From assembly GCA_026390275.1 (NCBI GenBank), contig JAPLGF010000125.1, positions 15,938 through 30,753 on the forward strand: 14,816 nucleotides of DNA, read 5' to 3'. The translations under genes were made by a program, and so were the position numbers. Origin of the DNA: Candidatus Atribacteria bacterium (GTDB taxonomy: Bacteria > Atribacterota > Atribacteria > Atribacterales > Atribacteraceae). The notes beneath the pieces are model-generated. The model was not told the DNA's origin and did not search any database. It was given only the letters and a program-made list of their open reading frames with translations. Of the stretch, positions 1-8,300 are shown one piece after another. The stretch's first letter is position 1. Each line of letters opens with the position of its first letter.

Positions 1-1182
1 TACCTCTCCGAAGATCTCATGTCCCAGGCTACCCGGGCGTGGAAAACCATGCGGGAATGCGGCTACCAAGATTTTACCAGGTGGGATCTCGATTCCAAAA
101 CCTCGTTGGCTGACAAGCGGATTTTTGATCGAACCAAAGTCACCGATCATCATGCCCTCATTCCTACCGGAGAAAAAATCGATTGGGATGCCTTAAAAAA
201 TGATGAACAGAAAATCATGGATCTGGTATCCAAACGTTTTATGTGTGTTTTTCACCCCGATGCGATTTGGGCTCAACGGCGGATAAAAACCGAAGTGGAA
301 GGTGAGAAGTTCATCAGCAAGTCTAAGGTCCTGGTGGAACCGGGATGGAGGAAGGTTTATGGAAAGGCGGTCGATGAAGAGGAGTCGTCCTTTTTGCCGG
401 AACTCAGGGAAGGAACCTCGGTAAACACGGAAAAAATCTGGGTGGAAGAGAAGGAAACCAAAGCCCCTCCCCGGTACACAGAAGCCACTCTTTTATCAGC
501 CATGGAGGGAGCTGGACGGTTTGTGGAAGATGAAGAGCTACGGGAAATCATGAAAGAAGCTGGTTTGGGAACGCCGGCCACCCGGGCAGCGACCATCGAG
601 CGGCTGATTGAGGTGGGGTATATCGAAAGAGATGGGAAAGCTCTCGTTCCCGCCCCCAAGGGAATGGAGTTGATTCGTTTGGTAGAGAGTATTCCAGTGG
701 CAGAACTGGCTTCTCCCCAGCTAACCGGCGAATGGGAAAAGAAGATGAACCTGATCGAGAAAGGTCAATTCCAGCGCCAGGATTTTATGGATGAAATAAA
801 AAATATGGCCATCCAGATTGTCGACCGGGTGAAACAAAAAGAAGACACGGGTGAGCGGACGACGATGAATTCTCCAATTGGAAACTGTCCTCTCTGTGGT
901 TCACCGGTTTTGGAGAATCGCAGTGCTTTCAGCTGTTCCCGTTGGAAAGAGGGATGTCGTTTTACTCTCTGGAAAAAAATCTTGGGGAAAGCCATCACCC
1001 GTACGCAGGCGCAAAAACTCATGACTCAGAAAAAAACGGATTTGATTTCTGGCTTCCGATCCAAAAAAGGAAGACTTTTTAAAGCCCGGCTGGTTTTGCA
1101 GGAAGAAGGGAAAATCGGTTTTGAATTTGTTTCCTCTCCCAAAAGAGGGGGTGGCGAAACCCAGAAACCGGTGGAAAATTAA
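1..1182 (+). CDS. topB: Type IA DNA topoisomerase (topoisomerase III-like), 3' part
   Basis: The C-terminal 393 residues of a type IA topoisomerase, which relaxes or decatenates DNA through a transient 5'-phosphotyrosine break. The reading frame is open from base 1. The first residues (YLSEDL) match the family segment a few residues after the active-site Tyr, so that Tyr lies just outside the window. Visible marks are VTDHHALIPT (window residues 47-56), a topoisomerase III-type motif; the YTEATLL and GLGTPATRA region (about 155-198) of the central domain; a zinc ribbon with Cys296, Cys299, Cys312 and Cys319; and a C-terminal tail (about 325-375) of the kind that follows the zinc ribbon in many such enzymes (GKAIT, then SKKGRLFKARL). 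The stop is TAA at 1180-1182. It is probably not functionally tied to the envelope genes that follow, from which a 263-base gap separates it. topB is preferred over topA because of the DHHA motif. Confidence 0.93.
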   Translation, partial: YLSEDLMSQATRAWKTMRECGYQDFTRWDLDSKTSLADKRIFDRTKVTDHHALIPTGEKIDWDALKNDEQKIMDLVSKRFMCVFHPDAIWAQRRIKTEVEGEKFISKSKVLVEPGWRKVYGKAVDEEESSFLPELREGTSVNTEKIWVEEKETKAPPRYTEATLLSAMEGAGRFVEDEELREIMKEAGLGTPATRAATIERLIEVGYIERDGKALVPAPKGMELIRLVESIPVAELASPQLTGEWEKKMNLIEKGQFQRQDFMDEIKNMAIQIVDRVKQKEDTGERTTMNSPIGNCPLCGSPVLENRSAFSCSRWKEGCRFTLWKKILGKAITRTQAQKLMTQKKTDLISGFRSKKGRLFKARLVLQEEGKIGFEFVSSPKRGGGETQKPVEN

Positions 1183-1241
1183 TTAATAAAACCTTTTACG
1201 TTTTATCCGGTTTCAAGACAAAAAAATGGTTCAGAATGAGA

Positions 1242-1247
1242 TATAAT
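1242..1247 (+). promoter_or_regulatory. Candidate -10 box (TATAAT) upstream of murA
   Basis: A perfect TATAAT in the non-coding gap between topB and murA. No good -35 hexamer lies 16-18 bases upstream (that position reads CAAAAA), and there is no TG directly before the box. If it is used, transcription would begin near 1254 and give a leader of about 190 bases before the murA start. This is inference from one hexamer only. Confidence 0.35.
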
Positions 1248-1329
1248 GTGCAGAGACAACCATGCCAATTCCGGTTACCATCAAGGTGATTAAAATGGCA
1301 CTTTCTTTTCAGAAGTGACACGGGGCACT

Positions 1330-1358
1330 GAACTGGTTATCTGTTCCTTTTTCTTTTT
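1330..1358 (+). terminator. Weak hairpin followed by T-rich run in the murA leader
   Basis: GAAC (1330-1333) can pair with GTTC (1343-1346) over a 9-base loop and is followed by two runs of five T (1348-1352 and 1354-1358). The four-pair stem is too short for a convincing terminator. The arrangement (hairpin, T-run, then the repeated element at 1366) resembles that after bamA, so it may be an attenuator or a decayed terminator. Confidence 0.2.
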
Positions 1359-1365
1359 ACTGTTC

Positions 1366-1398
1366 ATCTTACGCGGTAGGCTGATTTTTGGGCGTAAT
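1366..1398 (+). repeat. Repeated intergenic element, copy 1 (murA leader)
   Basis: This stretch aligns without gaps to 10887-10919 with 26 of 33 identical bases; the first 24 positions have 21 identities, opening with a shared ATCTTACGC. Within this copy TTACGC (1369-1374) and GCGTAA (1392-1397) form a perfect six-pair stem with a 17-base loop. It ends 47 bases before the murA GTG start. I do not recognise it as a known riboswitch or protein site. It may be an RNA stem-loop or an operator shared by the two leaders. Confidence 0.5.
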
Positions 1399-1430
1399 AC
1401 CTGTGTACTACATTTCGTGTTTTCATCTTG

Positions 1431-1438
1431 AAAGGAAG
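1431..1438 (+). promoter_or_regulatory. Ribosome binding site that decides the murA start
   Basis: AAAGGAAG lies 7 bases before a GTG at 1446. This makes GTG 1446 a better start than the in-frame TTG at 1428, which would place the Shine-Dalgarno-like purines inside the coding region. Confidence 0.6.
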
Positions 1439-1445
1439 ATGCCCG

Positions 1446-2705
1446 GTGGAACGATTCGTGATCGATGGCAGAAAGCCACTTTCCGGTGAAGTGAAAATCG
1501 GGGGTTCCAAAAATGCCGCTCTCCCTATTCTGGCGGCAACTCTCCTCAGTGAATCCCCTTCCACGATACATAATATTCCTGATCTCCTCGATGTGAATAC
1601 CATGATTCTTGTCCTGCAAAGCTTAGGGGTGAAAATCCAGAAACTGGGACCAGGAACGTACCATATTTACCCAGATTCCCTGAACAAATCTGATGCGCCC
1701 TACGAATTGATTCGGAAGATGCGGGCTTCTTTTCTGGTAACCGGTCCCCTTATTTCACGTTTACGAAAAGCCCAGGTTCCTCTTCCCGGTGGATGCGCTA
1801 TTGGTTCCCGGCCCATCGACCTCCATATCAAGGGATTTTTGCACATGGGGGTACAGGTTTCCATGAGTTCCGGGTACGTCGAAGCCTGGGCCGATGACCT
1901 CCATGGGGGAGAAATATACCTTGATTTTCCCAGTGTTGGGGCAACGGAAAATATCATCATGCTGGCTTCGGTGGTACCGGGTGATACGGTCATTGCCAAT
2001 GCTGCCCGGGAACCGGAAATCATCAATCTGGCTGGTTTTCTCACCGCCATGGGGGCCAGAATTGAAGGAGCGGGAACGGATACTATTATCATCCACGGTG
2101 TTCGTCGATTAAATGGATGTGACTATGCCATCATGAATGATCGCATCGAAGCGGGGACATTCTGTGTGGCCGCTGCTATTACTGGAGGGGAAGTGGTGGT
2201 GAGAGGAATCAATCCCCTGGTCATGCGTTTCGTCACCACCAAGCTGGAAGAGGTCGGGGCTAAAATTGAAAACGTAGGGGAGGATGCCCTTTTTGTCTCA
2301 TTGAAAAACCGTCCCCGGGCGACTGATATCAAAACCATGCCCTATCCGGGTTTCCCCACCGATATGCAGGCCCAATTCATGACCCTTTTATGTCTGACCG
2401 ATGGAGTGAGCGTGGTTACCGAAACAGTTTTTGAAAATCGTTTTGCCCATGTGGGGGAACTGGAAAGGATGGGGATCAACATCAAGGTGGAGGGACGGAG
2501 TGCGGTGGTGGTCGGCGTCGAAAAGTTGACGGGGGCTCAGGTGACTGCCACGGATCTGCGAGCTGGTGCCGCGCTGGTGATGGCTGGCATTGCAGCAGAA
2601 GGTCGGACGGAGGTCTATGGTATTTCTCATGTTGACCGGGGATATGCCAATCTGGAGGAAAAACTGAGAATCCTTGGTGCCTCGATCGTGAGGGTCAATG
2701 AATAA
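1446..2705 (+). CDS. murA: UDP-N-acetylglucosamine 1-carboxyvinyltransferase MurA
   Basis: Transfers enolpyruvate from phosphoenolpyruvate to UDP-GlcNAc, the first committed step of peptidoglycan synthesis, in the cytoplasm. From GTG 1446 the protein is 419 residues, the length of E. coli MurA, and begins MERFVIDG as is typical of the family. A longer form from TTG 1428 would add six residues with no match to the usual N-terminus. Key residues are in place: Lys22-Asn23 (SKNAALP), the catalytic Cys117 in LPGGCAIGSRP, Asp306 in FPTDMQAQF, and Arg398 in HVDRGY. The Cys, rather than Asp, at the loop position is the form normally inhibited by fosfomycin. It follows a 263-base leader with a possible promoter and a repeated element, and precedes mreB by 17 bases, so it is probably the first gene of a transcript running at least through tamB. 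Confidence 0.97.
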   Translation: MERFVIDGRKPLSGEVKIGGSKNAALPILAATLLSESPSTIHNIPDLLDVNTMILVLQSLGVKIQKLGPGTYHIYPDSLNKSDAPYELIRKMRASFLVTGPLISRLRKAQVPLPGGCAIGSRPIDLHIKGFLHMGVQVSMSSGYVEAWADDLHGGEIYLDFPSVGATENIIMLASVVPGDTVIANAAREPEIINLAGFLTAMGARIEGAGTDTIIIHGVRRLNGCDYAIMNDRIEAGTFCVAAAITGGEVVVRGINPLVMRFVTTKLEEVGAKIENVGEDALFVSLKNRPRATDIKTMPYPGFPTDMQAQFMTLLCLTDGVSVVTETVFENRFAHVGELERMGINIKVEGRSAVVVGVEKLTGAQVTATDLRAGAALVMAGIAAEGRTEVYGISHVDRGYANLEEKLRILGASIVRVNE

Positions 2706-2722
2706 GCAGGGGGAATCTTTTT

Positions 2723-3739
2723 ATGTGGAATAAAAGACTGGGAGTGGATTTAGGAACAGCAACCACCCTTATTTATGTTCACGGAAAAGGGATAGTGATG
2801 AACGAACCCTCGGTCGTCGCTTTGACGAAGGGTACCAATAAGATCCTGGCGGTGGGAGAAGATGCGAGGAAAATGATCGGGAAAACGCCAGAATATATTG
2901 TTGCCCATCGACCCCTTAAAAATGGGGTGATTGATAACTATGAGGTCACCAGAAAGATGCTGACTTTTTTCGTCCAGCGAGTTTGTGGCCGGAGTATTTT
3001 TAAACCTGATATCGTGATCTGTGTTCCATCGAGTGGTACAGAAGTGGAAAAACGGGCAGTGCTCGATGCCGCCTATCATGCTGGAGCCAGGAAAGCCTTC
3101 CTCATTGAAGAACCAATGGCAGCGGCCCTGGGAGCGGGGCTGGACATTGCCGAGGCGTCGGGAAATATGGTCATTGATGTGGGCGGGGGTACCACAGATA
3201 TTGCCGTCCTTTCTCTGGGGGGGGTTGTCATCAGTCAATCGGTTCGCATTGGTGGAGATAAAATGGATGAAGCTATCATCCGCCATCTGCGAAAAAAATT
3301 CAATATGATGATCGGCGAACGAACTGCCGAGATTATCAAAATCGAAATTGGTTGGGCAGTTCCCCCCAAAGAAGAAAAAGTGGCGGAGGTGAAAGGGAGA
3401 GACCTGGTATCTGGTCTTCCGAAAACCATCAGTGTGACATCGTCAGAAATTTATAAATGTCTGGCCGAACCTCTTTCTGTCATCGTTGATACCGCCCGGA
3501 TCATTCTGGAGCATACTCCCCCGGAATTGTCGGCGGATATTGGAGAGAAAGGGATCTGTTTAACCGGTGGCGGTTCTCTTTTACACGGAATGGATGAAAT
3601 GATCAGTCGTGCCCTGGGAACGCCGGCCTATGTCGCCGAGGAACCGGTATCCTGCGTGGCATTGGGTGCCGGAAAAGTTCTCGATAATATAAAATTGCTG
3701 CGAGATGGTTTTCTGTACACCAAGAGGAGGAATAGTTAA
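2723..3739 (+). CDS. mreB: Rod shape-determining protein MreB (MreB/Mbl family)
   Basis: Actin-like ATPase that forms membrane-bound filaments and directs sidewall peptidoglycan synthesis. The protein is 338 residues, normal for the family. It has the phosphate-1 loop VDLGTATTLIY (8-18), the hallmark IEEPMAAALGAG (128-139), the phosphate-2 segment IDVGGGTTDIAVL (151-163), GGDKMDEAI (177-185) and the adenosine-site LTGGGSLL (280-287). Start ATG 2723 follows AGGGGG with about 9 bases between. mreC and mreD, the common partners, are not next to it; murA lies upstream and an S55 peptidase-like gene downstream. Whether it is the main MreB or an Mbl-type paralogue cannot be told from this window, although the murA-mbl pairing is known in Bacillus-type genomes. 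The stop TAA is in the same frame as the next gene, three bases before its TTG start. Confidence 0.95.
   Translation: MWNKRLGVDLGTATTLIYVHGKGIVMNEPSVVALTKGTNKILAVGEDARKMIGKTPEYIVAHRPLKNGVIDNYEVTRKMLTFFVQRVCGRSIFKPDIVICVPSSGTEVEKRAVLDAAYHAGARKAFLIEEPMAAALGAGLDIAEASGNMVIDVGGGTTDIAVLSLGGVVISQSVRIGGDKMDEAIIRHLRKKFNMMIGERTAEIIKIEIGWAVPPKEEKVAEVKGRDLVSGLPKTISVTSSEIYKCLAEPLSVIVDTARIILEHTPPELSADIGEKGICLTGGGSLLHGMDEMISRALGTPAYVAEEPVSCVALGAGKVLDNIKLLRDGFLYTKRRNS
3725..3730 (+). promoter_or_regulatory. Ribosome binding site of the S55 peptidase gene
   Basis: A perfect AGGAGG inside the last codons of mreB, 12 bases before TTG 3743. The spacing is long, but no other in-frame start exists: TAA at 3737-3739 closes the frame upstream and the first in-frame ATG is well inside the protein. 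Confidence 0.55.
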
Positions 3740-3742
3740 TCC

Positions 3743-5359
3743 TTGCCTCTTAAATCATTTCATGCATTTTTTTTCATCGTCCTGGTTGGGGTCATTTTTC
3801 TTGCCGTTTCTTTTCCATCATTCTCCCGAGATATCCAGTTTATTCCGATTCAAGAAATCAAGCGGGGGATGAATGGCTATGGGAAGACGGTTTTTTATGG
3901 AACCAGGATTGAAAATTTTGAAGTAGAAGTCATCGATGTCGTCATCGGGAAAGATATTTCCCGAAGTTATATCGTCGTAAAGGTTACCGATGATCGTCTC
4001 CGGCAGTTGGGAGGAATTTCCGCTGGCATGAGTGGAAGCCCGGTTTATTTTGCAGACAAAATTGCTGGAGCCCTGGCTTATAGCTGGGAAACGAAAGACA
4101 ACCTGATCGGTGTCGTAACCCCCATCGAAGCCATGTTCCAGCTCTGGGATGATCCGAAAAAGGCAGCGCTCCCGCCGCAAGCCCACCCCCAGTCACTCCT
4201 CTATGCCTTTGGGATGGGAGAACGAGGGGGGGAGAGACTTCGGCAGAAAGAGCAGGTTCATTTTAAAAAAGTGATCACTCTTCCCAAGGTATTTTTCGGA
4301 GGGGCAACAGAACCTCAGGAAGGAGAGTTGGAACCGGGAAGTGCGGTGGGTGTACAACTCATCCATGGGGATGTGGATGTAGTCAGCCTCGGTACTCTCA
4401 CTCTTCGTGACGGCAGTGATATTCTGGCATTTGGCCATCCCTTCCTGCACCGGGGGAAGGTGAGTTATTATCTCTCTTCCATGTATGTCAATTTTAGCCT
4501 GGAAGGGAAAGATTTTCCTTTCAAGGTCGGAACACCCATTCAACCAGTAGGGATCGTCGAGGAGGACCGGGGGGTGGGCATCACCGGACGTTTGGGAGTG
4601 ATGCCGCAAGTGATCTCGACCCACATCCAGATCAACGATGAGAGTAAATCAGTAACGGACTATCATTTTGATATTGTGCAGGATGAAAATGTAGTGGTAG
4701 AATTTCTCCCCGAAATTATTCTTGACTCCATCGATCAGTCCTTAGACCGGCAAGTTCCCGGGAGTGTCAGGGTCAGGCTCATCGTGGAAGGTCCCCGATT
4801 TCATTTCGACGAGGATTTTTTCTGGATGAGTAAATTAGACGTGGCCAGTTTTACCTCCAATAGTTTAGGAAATATCCTGGAGGATATTTTTAAGAATCCG
4901 TTTTCTTCGATTGACGCAAAGAAAATTGACATCACCGTTTTCTTCCTTTCTGCCATACGGGAAGCGACGTTTAAATCGCTCCATCTCCCGGTGGATGTCA
5001 AAAGAGGGGGGAATTTAAAAGGAAAAGTAGAGTTCAACATGTTCCGTGAAGATACCAAAACACTGGATTTCAGCATCACTGTTCCGGCAAATTTTGTATC
5101 TGGTGAAGCTGATGTGATTGCTCGGGGCCTGAGTTCCAACCAGGATGTGTCTTCTTCTCCCTCCACCAGTCCAACCGATTTTAACAGCTATCTGCAGGAG
5201 AAAGTGAAACAATTGAAGACCAATGGGATGGTTATTGAAGTTCGCAGTAAGGCGGAAACTTCACCGAATGAAAACCCAAAAACCTTCTTTTCTCAATCCA
5301 TCTCTCTGCCTTTTGTTCTTGATGGTTCATTCACCGGAAGTGTTGTGATCAGGGAGTAA
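3743..5359 (+). CDS. Secreted SpoIVB-like (peptidase family S55) domain protein
   Basis: A 538-residue exported protein with an S55 serine peptidase-like region; substrate unknown. Residues 8-27 are a strong hydrophobic signal or anchor (FFFIVLVGVIFLAVSF), with cleavage possible near SFS-RD. Residues about 59-113 match the end of the SpoIVB catalytic domain: FEVEVIDV, VTDDRL (Asp83), then GISAGMSGSPVY (Ser97) and IAGALAY. A second block, about 198-240, contains VGVQL, GTLTLRDGSDILAFGHPFL and His232, which resembles the region around the SpoIVB active-site His. The order is therefore Asp-Ser-then-His, the reverse of SpoIVB as I recall it. No PDZ domain is evident. The remaining 240 residues are beta-rich and unrecognised. 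TTG start, 3 bases after mreB; tamB follows 3 bases after its stop. Proteolytic activity is inferred only; it could instead be a non-catalytic periplasmic scaffold. Confidence 0.8.
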   Translation: MPLKSFHAFFFIVLVGVIFLAVSFPSFSRDIQFIPIQEIKRGMNGYGKTVFYGTRIENFEVEVIDVVIGKDISRSYIVVKVTDDRLRQLGGISAGMSGSPVYFADKIAGALAYSWETKDNLIGVVTPIEAMFQLWDDPKKAALPPQAHPQSLLYAFGMGERGGERLRQKEQVHFKKVITLPKVFFGGATEPQEGELEPGSAVGVQLIHGDVDVVSLGTLTLRDGSDILAFGHPFLHRGKVSYYLSSMYVNFSLEGKDFPFKVGTPIQPVGIVEEDRGVGITGRLGVMPQVISTHIQINDESKSVTDYHFDIVQDENVVVEFLPEIILDSIDQSLDRQVPGSVRVRLIVEGPRFHFDEDFFWMSKLDVASFTSNSLGNILEDIFKNPFSSIDAKKIDITVFFLSAIREATFKSLHLPVDVKRGGNLKGKVEFNMFREDTKTLDFSITVPANFVSGEADVIARGLSSNQDVSSSPSTSPTDFNSYLQEKVKQLKTNGMVIEVRSKAETSPNENPKTFFSQSISLPFVLDGSFTGSVVIRE

Positions 5360-5362
5360 TGA

Positions 5363-8300
5363 TTGAATAAATACCTTCTGACACTGGTTATCAGCGTTCT
5401 TTGTCTGGTCTTCTTTATTTTTTTTGGTTATCAGCGATTATCCAACGTAGTGATTTCAAATATTCTTCACCGGTTGAATACCGGATCCGTTCAGTTCAGT
5501 TTTCGGGAAGTCCGATACCGCTTCCCTTTTAGCCTGGAAATAAGAGATATTCAAGTTGAAAACCAGGGTTCTATCCTGCAGAGTCCCTTAGCCCTGATCA
5601 CCTTGGATTGGAATTTTATTTTTGGACGGAAAGCATCTCTGCGGATTGATCTTCCCCAGGCCCAGCTTTATTCTGACCCCACCGATTTTTTTCAAAAGAT
5701 GAAAGCCTTTCGTATCGAAAAAGTCCCCGACTTCACTCTCAGTATTCACAAACTGGATTTTTCTCAGTCACTGTTGTTGAACCGTTCATTCCAGGTGGAT
5801 TTGACGAAAAACCAGGAAACACTCCTCTTCGCTATTCGTTCCTCTCAAATTGAGGTGTCGGGAACCATCGAAGATTCGCAGCGGCTCCGGGCTCATTTTC
5901 AAATGATCAGTGGTTATTCCTCCGGGGCAGGAAATATACAATGGAATTACCAGGACAACCTGGTTTCCGGTTCTTTCGAGTCACCGGTTCCTTTTTCCTT
6001 TTCGGCGGAGCTTTTTCCTCAAAAGAATGGGGAATTGGAATTGCATCATATCGAAGTGAAGAGTCCCGGTGCCTCTCCTTTCTCTTTTATAGGAGAAGGC
6101 AGTTTTCAGATGGGAAACGATCCTTTCTGTCAGATGAAGGGAACCATCAGGGAAGAAAAAAAGGGAAGAAACTTTCAGATGGAAGCATCCTTTCGGCCCC
6201 TAACTCAACCGGTGGAGGGAACGTTCCGTCTTCAATCGAAAGATCCGGACTTCTCGTTCCACACCTCCTTTCGTTTGAATCCGAATGATTCTACTTTTAC
6301 TCTCACCGTTCTTCCGGGTTCGACCGCATATCGATGTCCGGTAGAGGGAGGAGTGAAGGGGTCTTATCAAGGGGGAAAGGTGATGGTGGATGTCAAAACC
6401 CCACCCCTTAACCTGCAGTTTCCAGAGCTGCTGCCGGAATTCGTCGGGAAAGGTTCCTTCGCAGGGCATTTTTCCTATGAAAAAAAACAATTGAGTGGAG
6501 AGGGGACCTTTCTGGGAGAGACTGTATCCTATCAGGCGATGGTTTTTCAAAAACCCATGATTTCCTTTCGTTACGTCGATGGAAAGGGTCTCTTTTTTGA
6601 ATTCACCGGAATGGTATTTGATGGAGAGGCTTCCCTGAAGGGGAGTTATATCGAGAAAAAGCTCGAAGCTACCGGGACGCTCACTGCCAGCAAAATAGAA
6701 AGTTTGATTCCCGGGAAAATCCCTCTCCAGGGGGTCATATCCGGTACCTTCCATCTCAGCCGGAATCAGGACCATCCTCCGGCTTTTTCTTTAGATCTGA
6801 ACGCCGGAGAACTTTCCTGGAAAGATATGTTCATAGGGACGATTCACCACGGTCACATTCAGTACCAGAAAAAAGGGCTTTCGGTGACTGACCTGGTCAT
6901 TCAGCAAAAAGAGGGTGAAATCCAGGGAACCATCGAAATGAACGAGAGTGATATTTCCGGGAAGATGAAGCTGGTTCACTACCCTTTTTCGTATCGCCTG
7001 GGGGATCGAGAGGTGGAATTTGTTTTGGAGGGAGACGGACAATTTCAATCAAAGAAAGGAAAATGGGAAGCCAGTGTGAATATTGGATCTCCCACCTGGA
7101 CCATGGGAGAATTTTCTGGTCGTAATATGTTATTTCATGGGACGTTTTCTGACCAGAAAGTCCATATTCAAGAGCTCACGGCTCCCCTCTATGATGGTCT
7201 CCTCTCGATCAAGGGAACGGTTTCCCCCTACCAGGATATTGATCTCTCCGGAATCATCACTCAGGTGACTATCCCGGAGAATAAGTATGGATATGCCGGG
7301 ACATTGAACACCATCGCTTTTTCTATCAGAGGACCATGGAAAGGAACTCACTTCACTTTTGATGGAAATGGGGATAATCTGGTTTTGCATGAAAAACCGT
7401 TTGGTGATTCCTTTTCCCTGCGTTTTGCTGGTGATACTGGTCTTCCGGAAAGGAACGAAACACCAGAGATAACGAAATACATCAACCCGGAAATTTTGAA
7501 AGAAGGAACCCTGATCATTAAAGGGGTTCGTTTATCCCAGTTGGGATGGGATACGACGAATCGTAATCAAATTTCGGGGTCGGCTGATCTCATCGCCAAG
7601 CTGGATCCCAGGAAGAAAGTCTGGTCTTTCCATACCGAAAATTTGGAGATATCAGTAGCGAAAATGTTTCACCTGACTGGTATTATTCGGGGATCTTACC
7701 ACCAGGATCTGGTCCAGCTCGATGAAATGAGCCTCGCCGATACCAGGAAAACCGTCGTTCTGGATGGTTCCGGATCGTTTGACATTCCTCGCCGTTCTCC
7801 GCAATTGAAACTTCATGGTTCGGTTGAGACCCGTCTTCCCCTGTTGGAATATGGAGTCGAGGTTTACCTTCGGGGATCGATGGATTGGGAGATCAAGGGA
7901 CCGTTAGATGCTATCGACTGTACCGGGATGGTAGCCCTGGAAAAAGGGGTTTTTTTTCAGGATGGGAAAGAGGTGGGATCAATCTCCAATCTTCAGGGTG
8001 TTGTCCAAAAAAACAAACTCCATATTCAAGCGGCAAAGGGACAGTTGATGGGTCTCGATTTTACTGCGAATGGCGATATCACGACCGAGAACGTGGCGCT
8101 GGTCTTCGATGTGGATGGAGGAAAGAACTTCTTGCCGGCCATCAAGGCCTTTCAGGGGAATTGGCGTGGGAAAATTCACTTGGATGGACCCTTCCGGAAT
8201 CTCCAGGACCAGGGTGAGGTGAAAGTGTTTGGCGGTTTCCTCGATACGACGGTCCTGGAACCATCTCAAAAATCTTCCGATATTATTCGAAATATAGAAG

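Noticed and set aside
1189..1213. AAACC/GGTTT hairpin as a topB terminator
   Set aside because: Five AT-rich pairs around a 15-base loop and no T-run after it.
1290..1619. 109-codon antisense frame over the murA leader
   Set aside because: Overlaps the murA N-terminus, which is secure, and has no domain signs.
2750..3286. 178-codon open frame antisense to mreB
   Set aside because: Lies wholly within a strongly supported MreB gene; its translation shows no family features and is rich in His, Asn and Arg as expected from an antisense shadow.
6200..6775. 191-codon open frame antisense to tamB
   Set aside because: No recognisable domain and fully inside the continuous TamB frame on the + strand.
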